The position numbers were made by a program, and so were the translations under genes. The notes beneath the pieces were generated by a model that had not been told where the DNA came from, searched no databases, and saw only the letters and a program-made list of their open reading frames with translations. From NCBI GenBank assembly GCA_020912385.1, contig CP087207.1, positions 2,108,001 to 2,172,000 of the forward strand: a stretch of 64,000 nucleotides of DNA, given 5' to 3'. This DNA comes from Neofusicoccum parvum (lineage: Eukaryota; Ascomycota; Dothideomycetes; Botryosphaeriales; Botryosphaeriaceae). How positions within the stretch are numbered: position 1 is the first letter of the stretch; the number at the start of each line of letters is the position of its first letter. Positions 55,322-64,000 of the stretch are shown one piece after another.

Positions 55322-57784
55322 AATGTATAACATAGCTGTAAATGTCTACACTCAGAAATGATGCCATCTACATGAATGTTTTGCCACCATTGACTTGGAT
55401 TTTGACCGGGCCCACAATCGTCCAGAACATCACTTGCTGGCAAAACGAGCTCTTTCATGGGAGGAAGTGAGCTATGAGAAGAGTCTTTCAATCTCGAAAT
55501 TATAATATGAGAAACCTCGTGTCCCAGGTACTTGCCGAATAACATTCAATTGAATCGATCATGTTGGTCGAGATCAAATCATGGTGCCGATCATCGATAT
55601 CGTGGTAATATGGTTCGTTATGAAACGTCCTCAGGAAATCGTAAAGATTCACCGGCACTCCCAAATTACATACCTTAAGTACACGAGCGCCAAGTATCCA
55701 TGGCGAACCTGCCGCTTATACGAGCGGTGATCTATCTGTGGTCGGTGTTGCAGCCGTAGCGTGCACTGATCATCGCCGGGATGTGGGGGAGAAAGGCACG
55801 CCGCCCCGCAGCCTCAAGCGAGGCACGGGAAGCTTGAGCGAACCTCACACCTTACATCTCCCTTGGCATCTGCGCAATTTCAATACCTGCTCACCTGTGC
55901 TGTTTCATGGCATCCAAACGAGCGCTGTTGAGGCTCTACCTTATACCTGACCGCGGTGCCCCTGAACATGGCCGTTCCAGCCGCCGCCTCCGCGTCTGTG
56001 CAAAGGCGAAATGGGCAGTCGACTGCGACGGATATCTTTGCATAACATGTATCGAAGGAGCTTCGTTGACTTTGATGTCTGCGGTCTCTGGCTATGGTAT
56101 TCTTGTATTCTTCCCAGTCTTCCGCTCAGGCAAACAGTACTATCCCACTGAACAGGTTACGTGCATCATCTCCAAAGAATGCTGCCCAACCGCATTCTCA
56201 GAAGACACTGCTTCACATACTGAGTGCATCCAGACGCTCTAGGGCATTTGAATGGAACCGACAGCCACGGATGTGGCTCGAGTAACATTGTGCAGGTTCC
56301 ATATCTGCCATGCAAACGTGCAGGCGTTGGATCGCTGTCAACGACGAAGCTGCACAGAATTCTTTATGAATAGTACAAAGCTGATTGTTCACAGAGCCTG
56401 TTCAACAATATTGACGAATTCAACGATCCGTTGGGGGCGCAGCAGGTGGCTCGCCTCTGGCGCAGCATCTTCTTTCTCAGTGAGCGCGGAAGCTGTCATA
56501 TGGTGGTTGTGGTGATGAGACATAGAAGAAGTCATACCGACAAGAGCCTGGGAGGCATGGTGTGGTGCAGAACTGATCGGCCGCTGGATGCAACACCATG
56601 GAAGAGGATGATGATGCACCTTTGCGGTGGGTTCCCCGCGCTGGAATACCGTGAGCGAGCGTGCCGAGCGGCGGCGAGTGACGAGAGTCCAGCAAATATG
56701 ACGGAATACCGTGTGAAATGAGTCATGGTAGGTGGCAGGCGCTTCGAAACCACGCTGACCTGCCATGGAGGGTGAAAAGGCGCTGTGCATCAGACCACAG
56801 TCAGGCTGTATCTGTCCCAAGTTTTGCTTGCCGCAAGACGATTGTTTAGTATATATTTTTTAAGAGCGCGATCCCTAGTATCGCCCGTTGGTAGAAGCCC
56901 ATGGTCCCTTTTGGGGGTGTGGGAGGCCCTGGCCGTATGGCCTAGTCGGCCAAGGGGTACAAAAAATCAACCATGCTACGTACCGTTGATAAGGCAATGG
57001 GGGGTTTCTTCGGTCCTCGGACGAGTTCGACCCTCGTCTGGCGCCTGAAGTTTTGCTGTTTTGCTCTTTGGTTTGTGTGGCTTCTTTTTCTCTTGCTCCG
57101 ACGTTGCTCCAAGTAGCGCTGCCGACCACGGTTCTCTCTACTCTTATCTTTTCTCTTTCTTCAGCGGAGCAAGCTTGGTCATTTGTTTGCCCCCCAAGGT
57201 ATCTACGGCGCGCTATGTGTAGGAGCGGCATGCGTTCAACCACTCTTTTTTCAGTAGTATTTACGGCGGCCGCAGTGTCCTTCAACTTGGTCTCCAGGCT
57301 CCCAATCCATCGCGCTGGAGCAACTGCGTCTCGTCGATCTCTCGTTTTCAGGTAGCTGTAGCGGTGGCAAGAAGCGCGCTGTGGCTGTGAGTCTCTTAGT
57401 TCTGTGCATCTTGGTGGCCTCGCGCATGGTCTTGCTGAGTTGGCAAGCGCACCTTCCCCCGACGCGGCACCGGCACCCGCGCCTGCAGGCAAACACTGTT
57501 CGCCCAACTCTTCGCGGGCTTCTCCTCTTCCTCTTTCTCAACATCGCCGACGCTGGGCTTCCACCTCACGTCCCAACTCACTCAGATTGCTTGACCGCAC
57601 CAACCGCAGTCGTACTGCAGCGCCGCGCTCTCGGTCTGGGCGCTCGCGACGAGACCCAGGCCAGATCTTCACATCACACAACATCGTCAACTCCCACACA
57701 GATCACAGGCTCTAGCTAAGGTACGCCGTCACTCGTGATCCCGAATCCCTCTCAATCCACTGCTGACAGGACAGGCCTGCGGCT
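55322..57784. other. Gene-free stretch with a candidate Pol III element
   Basis: Apart from the Pol III-like element at 56850-57090 nothing is recognised. At its right end, GTACGC at 57721 and CTGAC...GGACAG ending at 57776 mark a likely 5' UTR intron just upstream of the next start codon. Confidence 0.4.
56850..57090 (+). ncRNA. Candidate RNA polymerase III transcription unit (non-tRNA)
   Basis: In order: a TATA-like word (tatatatttttt) at about 56850; an A box TGGCCTAGTCGG at 56938-56949 matching the TRGCNNAGYNGG consensus; a B box-like gttcgaccc at 57025 inside a perfect 5-bp stem and 7-base loop (acgag ttcgacc ctcgt) like a tRNA T arm; then T runs from 57051 to 57089. The acceptor-stem sequences that a tRNA would need do not pair, so it is not an ordinary tRNA. 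It could be a small structural RNA, a decayed tRNA or chance. Confidence 0.2.
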
Positions 57785-59116
57785 ATGGCGAAAAGCAAAC
57801 CAGACGCTGTAATGCCTCGCCGATCTTCACGCCTAATTCGGCGTGCATTGATGCGCAAATCGAGAGTTGAGGCCACTCTACTGGGACTCCCGACAGAACT
57901 TCGTCTTTACATATACGAGAACCTCCTACCTAAAACCGTGGACGAGTACAACTACGGATTTCCATGCCAAAGCGGAAGAGCTGAAGACTGCGAACTCAGC
58001 CTTACTCAGACCAACAGTGAATTCTGTGGATACCCGGCATTGCTCCTGACTTACCGCAAAATATACAGCGAAGCAGTAGACATGTTGTACGCGCCTATTA
58101 CTAAGGCGGTGAACGGCTCAGAGAAGGACATACCGGAGCTATTTGTTTCAGCGTACAAAATCAGGTTGAAAAAATTCCCCGGAATGTTCTGTCGCAGACA
58201 TTTGTTCTATCGAGATGGAGCCGCGAGCATATTCGGGAGGATCCGGTCCCTCGACATAACGTTTGACTGCATGTACGAGAAGGATGACGAAGGCTACCTG
58301 GAATACGAGGAATACGACAACGAAGAGGATTGCTCGCATCCTCCACCTATCGGTCTTGGTGCTCGTTGCCAGGCTATAGACAACATTCGCTGGGTGGTCA
58401 GTCAGTTGGAGCGTTCTGGCAGCCTTGAATATCTCTCACTTTCTCTGCACTGGTCGAATTACTGCAATGGAGTTTTTACCTTCACAGACGTTCATGATAG
58501 CAGCTGGCTGCTTGATCCTTTCAAAGCCTTGCGCAACGTCAAGAAGCTGAGAATCTCTAGTCTTGGTACCTTTGCTGAGCTCACACTGGACAATGGAGAA
58601 GATTTCAGGCCCAAAGATATTGGAGACTGGAGGAAAGGGGTTGCCAAGAAGAAGAAAATGCGGGAAATTCTGGAGAGTGACACCCCCGTCGGGCAAAATT
58701 CAATCCCGTTGTCCAACCTGCTGAGCTTTAAGCGGACTGCAAAGCGTATAGCAACGTTCGCACCACAAGTGCGTATGCAGCCATCCCTGGAGGAGGCTGT
58801 AGAGGCGTACGATCGACAGGACAAAGCTGCTTTTAAGCAAGCTGTGAGATGCTTCGAGAAGGCATGGGAAGATGACAAGAAACAGAGGCAGCAGATTGAT
58901 CAACTTGTTGCCGAACTCAGAAAGTCTGAGTATCATGACGTTTCTCCTGGTCAACACAGAGAGATCGATCCTGAGGGAATGGAATTTTCGGAGTTCAGCT
59001 GGGATGATTCGGACCTTGAGGAGGAGGACAAAGCCAGGTACCGTAAGTATGGCTCTTATGCCTACTCCTCCAGTGCAAGCGAGTCGCAGTCTGATCTGTC
59101 CGGATATGAAACTTGA
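57785..59116 (+). CDS. 2EXR/F-box-like fungal protein, paralogue 1
   Basis: Single-exon frame of 443 residues with ATG at 57785, 11 bases after a likely 5' UTR intron. A basic N-terminus (PRRSSRLIRRALMRKSR) leads to LLGLPTELRLYIYENLLP, the F-box/2EXR-type opening seen in large families of Pezizomycotina. Next come YPALLLTYRKIYSEAVDMLY, FPGMFCRRHLFYRDGA, FGRIRSLDITFDC, an acidic run (EYEEYDNEEDC) and IRWVVSQLERSGSLEYLSLS. The C-terminus has a charged helix and an acidic Ser-rich tail. Some relatives act as substrate adaptors of SCF ligases; for this group it is unproven. The gene at 59791..61125 keeps the same order of blocks, so the two are tandem paralogues, here with low identity. Confidence 0.82.
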   Translation: MAKSKPDAVMPRRSSRLIRRALMRKSRVEATLLGLPTELRLYIYENLLPKTVDEYNYGFPCQSGRAEDCELSLTQTNSEFCGYPALLLTYRKIYSEAVDMLYAPITKAVNGSEKDIPELFVSAYKIRLKKFPGMFCRRHLFYRDGAASIFGRIRSLDITFDCMYEKDDEGYLEYEEYDNEEDCSHPPPIGLGARCQAIDNIRWVVSQLERSGSLEYLSLSLHWSNYCNGVFTFTDVHDSSWLLDPFKALRNVKKLRISSLGTFAELTLDNGEDFRPKDIGDWRKGVAKKKKMREILESDTPVGQNSIPLSNLLSFKRTAKRIATFAPQVRMQPSLEEAVEAYDRQDKAAFKQAVRCFEKAWEDDKKQRQQIDQLVAELRKSEYHDVSPGQHREIDPEGMEFSEFSWDDSDLEEEDKARYRKYGSYAYSSSASESQSDLSGYET

Positions 59117-59790
59117 GCGACATCAATGTTTGTTCACAACAAGTGTGCCGGCAACATGAAAGGTATTCAAGTGAGGAATTTAGTAATGGCGGAGCAAGTT
59201 GCTAATGAATGGCTGCTCATTTCAACTGGTCTCGAGATAGAACAAGCGGCAAGAATATGTCCGTAATGCAATTCGAAGTGGCTGCATGTTCGTGGATGGC
59301 ATTTGCGTTGCTTCGTTCTGGATCTCTTTACCACGGCACCAAGATTTCATGTACTTTACGAGGCAACCACGGAGATGAAGGCATACAGGTAGCTCTGTAG
59401 ATTGCTATGAACTCGTCGTGCATTTCATCAAACTTCTTCTTGACTTTACTGCTGAGATAGTGAGGCATGTACCCTCCGAAGACCACTTTGACGCGGTAGC
59501 TATTTGCTGGTGAATGCGACCTCGCAGTGCACCTCCCCGTTCCGGAAGAATGGCGGGCGGGTGGGCGCCTGCCTGTGAAGGTACCCGCTGGCTCGAGCGT
59601 CCGCCCCTTCAACCGCCTCTCTTTCTTACCTTCCTCCGTCGCTCGAGTTTCATTGACCTACGAGTCCCCGCCTCTTTCCTCGGCTCTGCTGCACATCGCT
59701 GCTTCAGCAACGCGCCTCAGCCCATTTGTGAACATTCACCTCACCTGCACTGCTTCCACAGTCTGCACCTCATCACCGGCTCTGCCAGCC
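59117..59790. other. Spacer between the tandem 2EXR-like paralogues
   Basis: The second paralogue's frame is open upstream to 59527 but only from a GTG codon, so I take this stretch as its promoter and leader. Confidence 0.45.
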
Positions 59791-61125
59791 ATGGCTTCTG
59801 ATGGTCTCATGAAAGAAGACGACGACGACGATAGCGCCGCTTTTTTGAGCATCCTGTCACTTCCCATCACGGCTTACTTCCCAGTTGCTCCATCGCGTCA
59901 AATTGGCATTGGCCAAAAACGCTTTCGAAACACAAAGATAACGGATTACTTCCCTCACCTCACATTCTGCCGAAATGGCCGCACCGCGTCCAAGTCATTT
60001 CTCGACTTGCCTGCAGAGCTCCGCGTCTGGATATACGAGTACGCTCTACCGCTGAGGAGAGCACACAGCGAAGACATGGTGACCGAAGTCGGACCCTGTT
60101 CGAAGAGCGCACATGAAGTCTGTGCCCTGGAGGGGCGTATGGAATGCCTTGGGCCAGTCGGGAATACCCGTGGATATACCGCTCTACTGGTTACCTGCAA
60201 GAAGATCTACGGAGAGGCGGTAGATGTCTTGTACAGCCCTGTCCGGTCTCACAACCAGTCGAACTCGACAAAGATGCAATTGCGCATATCTCCCAAGGAG
60301 ATCACCATCCGTAGGTATGGCATGTTCTGCAGTACTCATTTCAAATACCGAGAAGGGTCTGTTGTCTTATTCGCGAAGATACGCTATCTTGCCATCCACA
60401 TCCTCGCATGCCGAGACGAATGGTGGGAGCCGGAAGATTCATACGATGATGAGGCTGAGGAGTATGATGAAAATCTAGATCGAGTACTGGATATGGCCCA
60501 ATGCAGGGGAAATATTCACTGGGCAGTCACCCAGCTCCGGTCCGCGATACACCTTTCAACACTAGCCCTTGCGGTACAATGGGCTGAGCCTTTGGAATAT
60601 GTGTGGAAACCAGTCTTCATGGACGAACTCGAGCAATATCTGGAACCTCTCAAATATCTTCGAGATATCTCTAACGTGAGGATTCTGACCCTTGGAGTCA
60701 ACTACGAAGACTTTTCTGAACAAGTGAGCGAGCTCAAGTGCTACAAGTGCTGGATGATCAGGATGATGTCTGGTCAAAGCACCGTACGAGAACCCCCTAT
60801 TCCATTTAATGCATGGAACAAATTCATGGACGTTCTGAGACACATGAGGGCCTCATGTCATCCGTCCTGGAAGCGCGAAATTGAAGATATCCTCGCGCAA
60901 GTGGCCTTAAGCTTCTGCTACGATGAAGTGGAAAAGTTTCACATGATGAGGAAGTCGGCCTATTCGATCTGGAAACAAGACAAAGATAAATGGGGGATTC
61001 CTGTTGAGGCAATCCTAAAGGTAATGGTTGTGAAGGTACCATTTCTTGTGGAGCCGCACTCCATCGAAGGACCGGAATTTTTGGCTGAAGACGTGGACGG
61101 CCAACTCACAAGTGAGGAGGAGTGA
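59791..61125 (+). CDS. 2EXR/F-box-like fungal protein, paralogue 2, with PIP-like motifs
   Basis: 444 residues from the ATG at 59791, no intron. The N-terminus differs from paralogue 1: an acidic stretch (MKEDDDDDSAAF) and two similar short motifs, LPITAYFPVA (residues 24-33) and TKITDYFPHL (48-57). Both resemble the PCNA-interacting (PIP) box core, although Gln at its first position is absent. Then the shared blocks: LDLPAELRVWIYEYALP, YTALLVTCKKIYGEAVDVLY, YGMFCSTHFKYREGS, FAKIRYLAIHIL, an acidic loop, and IHWAVTQLRSAIHLSTLALA. The C-terminal half is helical. Partner proteins are unknown; adaptor function is inference. Confidence 0.82.
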   Translation: MASDGLMKEDDDDDSAAFLSILSLPITAYFPVAPSRQIGIGQKRFRNTKITDYFPHLTFCRNGRTASKSFLDLPAELRVWIYEYALPLRRAHSEDMVTEVGPCSKSAHEVCALEGRMECLGPVGNTRGYTALLVTCKKIYGEAVDVLYSPVRSHNQSNSTKMQLRISPKEITIRRYGMFCSTHFKYREGSVVLFAKIRYLAIHILACRDEWWEPEDSYDDEAEEYDENLDRVLDMAQCRGNIHWAVTQLRSAIHLSTLALAVQWAEPLEYVWKPVFMDELEQYLEPLKYLRDISNVRILTLGVNYEDFSEQVSELKCYKCWMIRMMSGQSTVREPPIPFNAWNKFMDVLRHMRASCHPSWKREIEDILAQVALSFCYDEVEKFHMMRKSAYSIWKQDKDKWGIPVEAILKVMVVKVPFLVEPHSIEGPEFLAEDVDGQLTSEEE

Positions 61126-62038
61126 TAGAGATTTTTTCTGGGGTTCATGTAGGCAGATCAGGTTCTTAGCTTTCAACTTATAGCTTAGGTAGCTCATTGA
61201 TATCGCTTCCTGTACGGGGTTAAAGCATTCACGGGGTGACTCTGGCCTGAACTCAGCTCAAAATCTACTTCCGGACGGATATTTTTCCGGAAATGCTTTT
61301 AAACGTCTTATCTGCCCGACTGGTAGTGCAGGCTTGCCATCTAGCTTCCGTGTTCCGGAGAAGAGTGGAGAAAAGGTGATTCTTTTGAAGTTTGTGACAG
61401 TTCTTCGCGGCGAGCAGTGGTGTGAACAGCTGAAGCATTTGCCCGGATGTGAAACTTGACTGGTTTGAACAACCCTTCCGTACGGGTGAGTGCTTCAACT
61501 CCGGATGGGCTGATGTAGGCTGTGCTCAAACTCTTGAGCCACCTCGCTCGCCCCATCTGGCTTACGACATCTTCTCAAACAATGACGCCCGTGAATGGTT
61601 CAGCAAATGCTTTTCGATTTTCGGCACATCTCTCATAAGAAGGCCGGCGCGATGGTGGTATACTAGTACATCTAAAGGGACACTTCATCTCAATCGTCCA
61701 CCCTTACACCCAAGAAGTCTAAAAAGAATGGTAAAATAAGCAGTGCGGTGGTGGTAATAACGGCTATGAAACATGACTTTGTTGTTGAGGATATCAGCTG
61801 CTGCTCCTTTCCCTCCCCCGCTCCTTCCAGAGAAGCCCAAGCTCTCAGCTCAGCTTCAGCGCCAGCGCCTGGGATGATGCATCGCCTTCTTCAGCCCCGA
61901 CCGCATGACCTGGCTCAAATCCACCATCTGCACCGCAGCCGCCGGAGTTGAGGGGGAGGAGGAAGGGAGGGTTTCGGGAGAAGCAGGGGATGGGGCCGCC
62001 TCCTTCTGTGGCTGCCTGTTGTGGAGAGAGGTAAACAC
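61126..62038. other. Convergent intergenic stretch
   Basis: 3' sides of paralogue 2 (plus) and of the Egh16-like gene (minus). Nothing else recognised. Confidence 0.4.
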
Positions 62039-63330
62039 TCAGGAGAGGAACGGGAGTGCGAGGCGCTTGTGCAGAACATGCCTCTTCGCCTTGTTATTGT
62101 TGTTTCCGCCGCGGCCGAAGAAGCCGTTGGCGTTAGTGTTGGCGTTGTTGTTAGCATTCGCATTGGCGTTGTTGTTGTTGCTGTTGTTGTTGTTGTTGTT
62201 GTTGTTGCCGTTGTTGCGGTTGCGGCCGTTGCCATTACCGTTGCCGTTGCCATTTGCGTTGGTGTTTCCAGTGTCTGAGTTGGCGTTGTTGTTACCAGTG
62301 TTGGCGTTGGCATTGTTGTTTCCGTTGTTGTTAGCAGCAGTTGTAGCCGTTGCAGCGTCGGCCGCAGCAGCCGCACTGGCCGCCGCGCCCGCATTTTCGG
62401 TGCCGTTGATCAGGGCCTCAGCAGCCGCGGCACCAGCACCACCGCCAGCAGCACCGGCGGCCTGGTTAGCCGCGATGGCGGTCTCGAAGTCCTGCTGGTT
62501 GACCTGGATCTGCTTCGAGATACCATCGAGAGTCTGGGCGGTCGTGATGTCGCCGGCAGCTTGGTCCTGGACGCGGCCGGCGTTATCGGTCTGCTGGACG
62601 GCGAAGCAGCCACCGAAGGGACCGGCGAGGGCATTGTTGCGGCAGCGGACAGTGCAGATGTTGCCGGTGGAAGCTTAAAAAGGAAGGCATGTTAGCGGGG
62701 GGCTGTTCGGACGGGTTGTAGGGAGCAAGGTTAAAAGTGGGTAGGAATCAGGGGTTGCTCCACATACCACCAGTGCAGTTCAGATCGTTCGGCATCTGCA
62801 CGTTGATCGTGAAGTTTTCGAACTTCGCGTCCGAGAGACCGTTGGTGCCCGGCACGTTGTTGGAAACCTGAAGCTTCTGGAAGTCGGTTCCAGCATTGCC
62901 TGATGTATGCTGTCAGTGTCTGGCATAGCCTACTGTTACTCTCGCACTTACTGGTCGCGTCCAGGTCGCACTCATACGGACCGGCACCATCAGCGTTGAC
63001 CTGGTGAATGGTAACTGCCACGGTTGAGCCCGCGCTGACTTGCGTCATGCGGTTCGCGGACAGCTCGGTCTCGGTCTGTTCGCCAATGTCGATGTTGCCG
63101 TCCAGCTCTGTGCGACCGCAGCCATTGACGATGTTCTGCTTGATCTCGGCATCACGGATGATGGTGCTGTCCTGCTGGCAAGGGCTGATGTTTGTGCAGT
63201 TCCTTGCAACGTTCTTGTTCACAAGGAAGCCTTGGCTGGTGCCCTTGTCGCCCTCAGCAGCAAGGATGACGCCGTGGGCGCAAACGGTGGAAGCACCGGC
63301 CAGGACGGCCACAAAGGAGGTGAGCTGCAT
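62039..63330 (-). CDS. Secreted Egh16/Gas1-like protein with Asn-rich tail
   Basis: Exons 62952..63330, 62768..62899 and 62039..62673 give 381 residues; introns are 52 and 94 bp. A signal peptide (MQLTSFVAVLAGASTVCA) is followed at once by HGVILAAEG, as in the Egh16H/Gas1/Mas family (PF11327), proteins secreted by many plant- and insect-associated fungi and first found expressed in appressoria; biochemical role unknown. The conserved cysteines are present (ARNCTNISPCQQDS, VNGCGRTEL, PYECDLD, DLNCTGG, ICTVRCRNN, GGCFAV). After the domain, from about residue 275, come Ala-rich then Asn/Ala/Gly-rich repeats coded by GTT-type triplets on the plus strand, ending in GFFGRGG and a basic KARRHVLHKR-like tail. 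Relatives often have a low-complexity tail, but its length varies. Confidence 0.9.
62110..62340 (-). repeat. Asn/Ala/Gly-coding trinucleotide repeat
   Basis: Runs of AAC-type triplets (gtt on the plus strand), longest at about 62166-62209, mixed with GCC and GGC codons, inside the Egh16-like gene. They code for the Asn-rich tail and are expected to vary in length between strains. Confidence 0.85.
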
Positions 63331-64000
63331 GTTTGAGGGAGGGGCGAAGTAAACGTGACCGGCACTGGGGAATAAAAAGAAAGGTTAAAGATCGTAAATG
63401 GGTATTACTGAGAATGTAATAGAACCACCAGGGCCCGAGGATGGAGTGAGATGGAAGTGATGAGCGAAGGCTGGTGAGCAAGAACGACTCAATGGCGCCG
63501 TGGCGTGCCTTTTAGCCTCATGGTGGTGTACAGCGAGAACCCATGCATCGCGAGCACATAGACCCACTATGGGCGACGTCGAAACTCTATTGCTACAGAC
63601 TTGCGGCTCTGAGCTGGAGGTGGCCGGGCGGCTACTCCTACATGCCCCTAGAAGGCAAGTGGAAGAACGGCCGTGATACGAGTTTTGGAGTAGCGGAGAT
63701 TTGTGGGTCCCGGCGAGGAACATTGGTGCCCAGATGGTCAAGCCGCCGAATAGCTTAGCAAAGCATGAGCTTGGCACGTCTTGGATGCTCAGTGTTTGGC
63801 GTCAGGACGGGCCATCTCGCGTGTGTTCTCGGTCATAGCTGGCCATGTGCGGCGGCGGAGCGAGGCGGACAGGCGGCAGGAGTTGCTTGCGAGCAGGATT
63901 AAGCGCGGGCGTCGAGCCGCTCAGCCGACCTCGGCCGGGGACAGGCTGACGCAACCCACGAGCAATGGAGGCTCCGCAGGGCTCATGCTTTTACTCGACC
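63331..64000. other. Upstream region of the Egh16-like gene
   Basis: Promoter side of the minus-strand gene up to the window edge. The open minus frame 63385..63777 shows no domain. Nothing else recognised. Confidence 0.4.

Noticed and set aside
57021..57045. tRNA gene suggested by a T-arm-like hairpin
   Set aside because: The 3' acceptor bases after the T arm find no complementary 5' strand at any sensible distance, and the D arm does not pair properly. Kept only as a Pol III candidate.

Overview
The window is nuclear DNA of a filamentous ascomycete (Pezizomycotina), most likely a Dothideomycete. The evidence is the gene set (Zn2Cys6 regulator, kinesin-1 with a fungal tail, INCENP/Sli15, RAD6, Mss116-type helicase, Egh16-type secreted protein, 2EXR-like proteins) and the gene structure: mostly 47-100 bp introns with GTRNGT donors and CTRAC branch points. 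Coding DNA is GC-rich; several intergenic blocks are AT-richer and hold only decayed fragments. Class placement is inference; no marker gene was searched.

Left part (1-19 kb): a Zn2Cys6 transcription factor running off the left edge and a six-exon MFS transporter, both on the minus strand; a 3.3 kb gene-free stretch; an FTS/AKTIP-like catalytically dead E2 fold protein and a vWA-domain protein on the plus strand; then a minus-strand group of two small Cys-rich proteins plus one decayed relative, inside an AT-rich relic region.

Centre (20-42.7 kb): a conserved housekeeping stretch, all plus strand: INCENP (chromosomal passenger complex), an unrecognised single-pass membrane protein, mitochondrial DEAD-box helicase, RAD6 E2, kinesin-1 heavy chain, a possible tail-anchored protein, and a DUF7053-like protein. 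Gene-free gaps of 0.5-3.6 kb separate them.

Right part (43-64 kb): a very GC-rich intronless GT-B glycosyltransferase beside an AT-rich gene-poor block; a large minus-strand CBM52-like, mucin-like, single-pass membrane protein; a divergent pair of an SDR enzyme and mitochondrial Obg GTPase MTG2; a candidate Pol III transcription unit; a tandem pair of 2EXR-like paralogues; and a secreted Egh16/Gas1-like protein with an Asn-rich tail at the right edge.

The strongest leads are the kinesin-1 last intron (GC donor, open reading frame through the intron, so retention would replace the autoinhibitory IAK tail), the CBM52-mucin-TM protein as a candidate wall sensor, the small Cys-rich protein cluster, the PIP-box-like duplicated motif in one 2EXR-like paralogue, and the A box/B box element near 57 kb. 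I saw no CRISPR array, rRNA, canonical tRNA or intact transposon. Exon limits were read by eye from splice signals and conserved frame; none has transcript support here.
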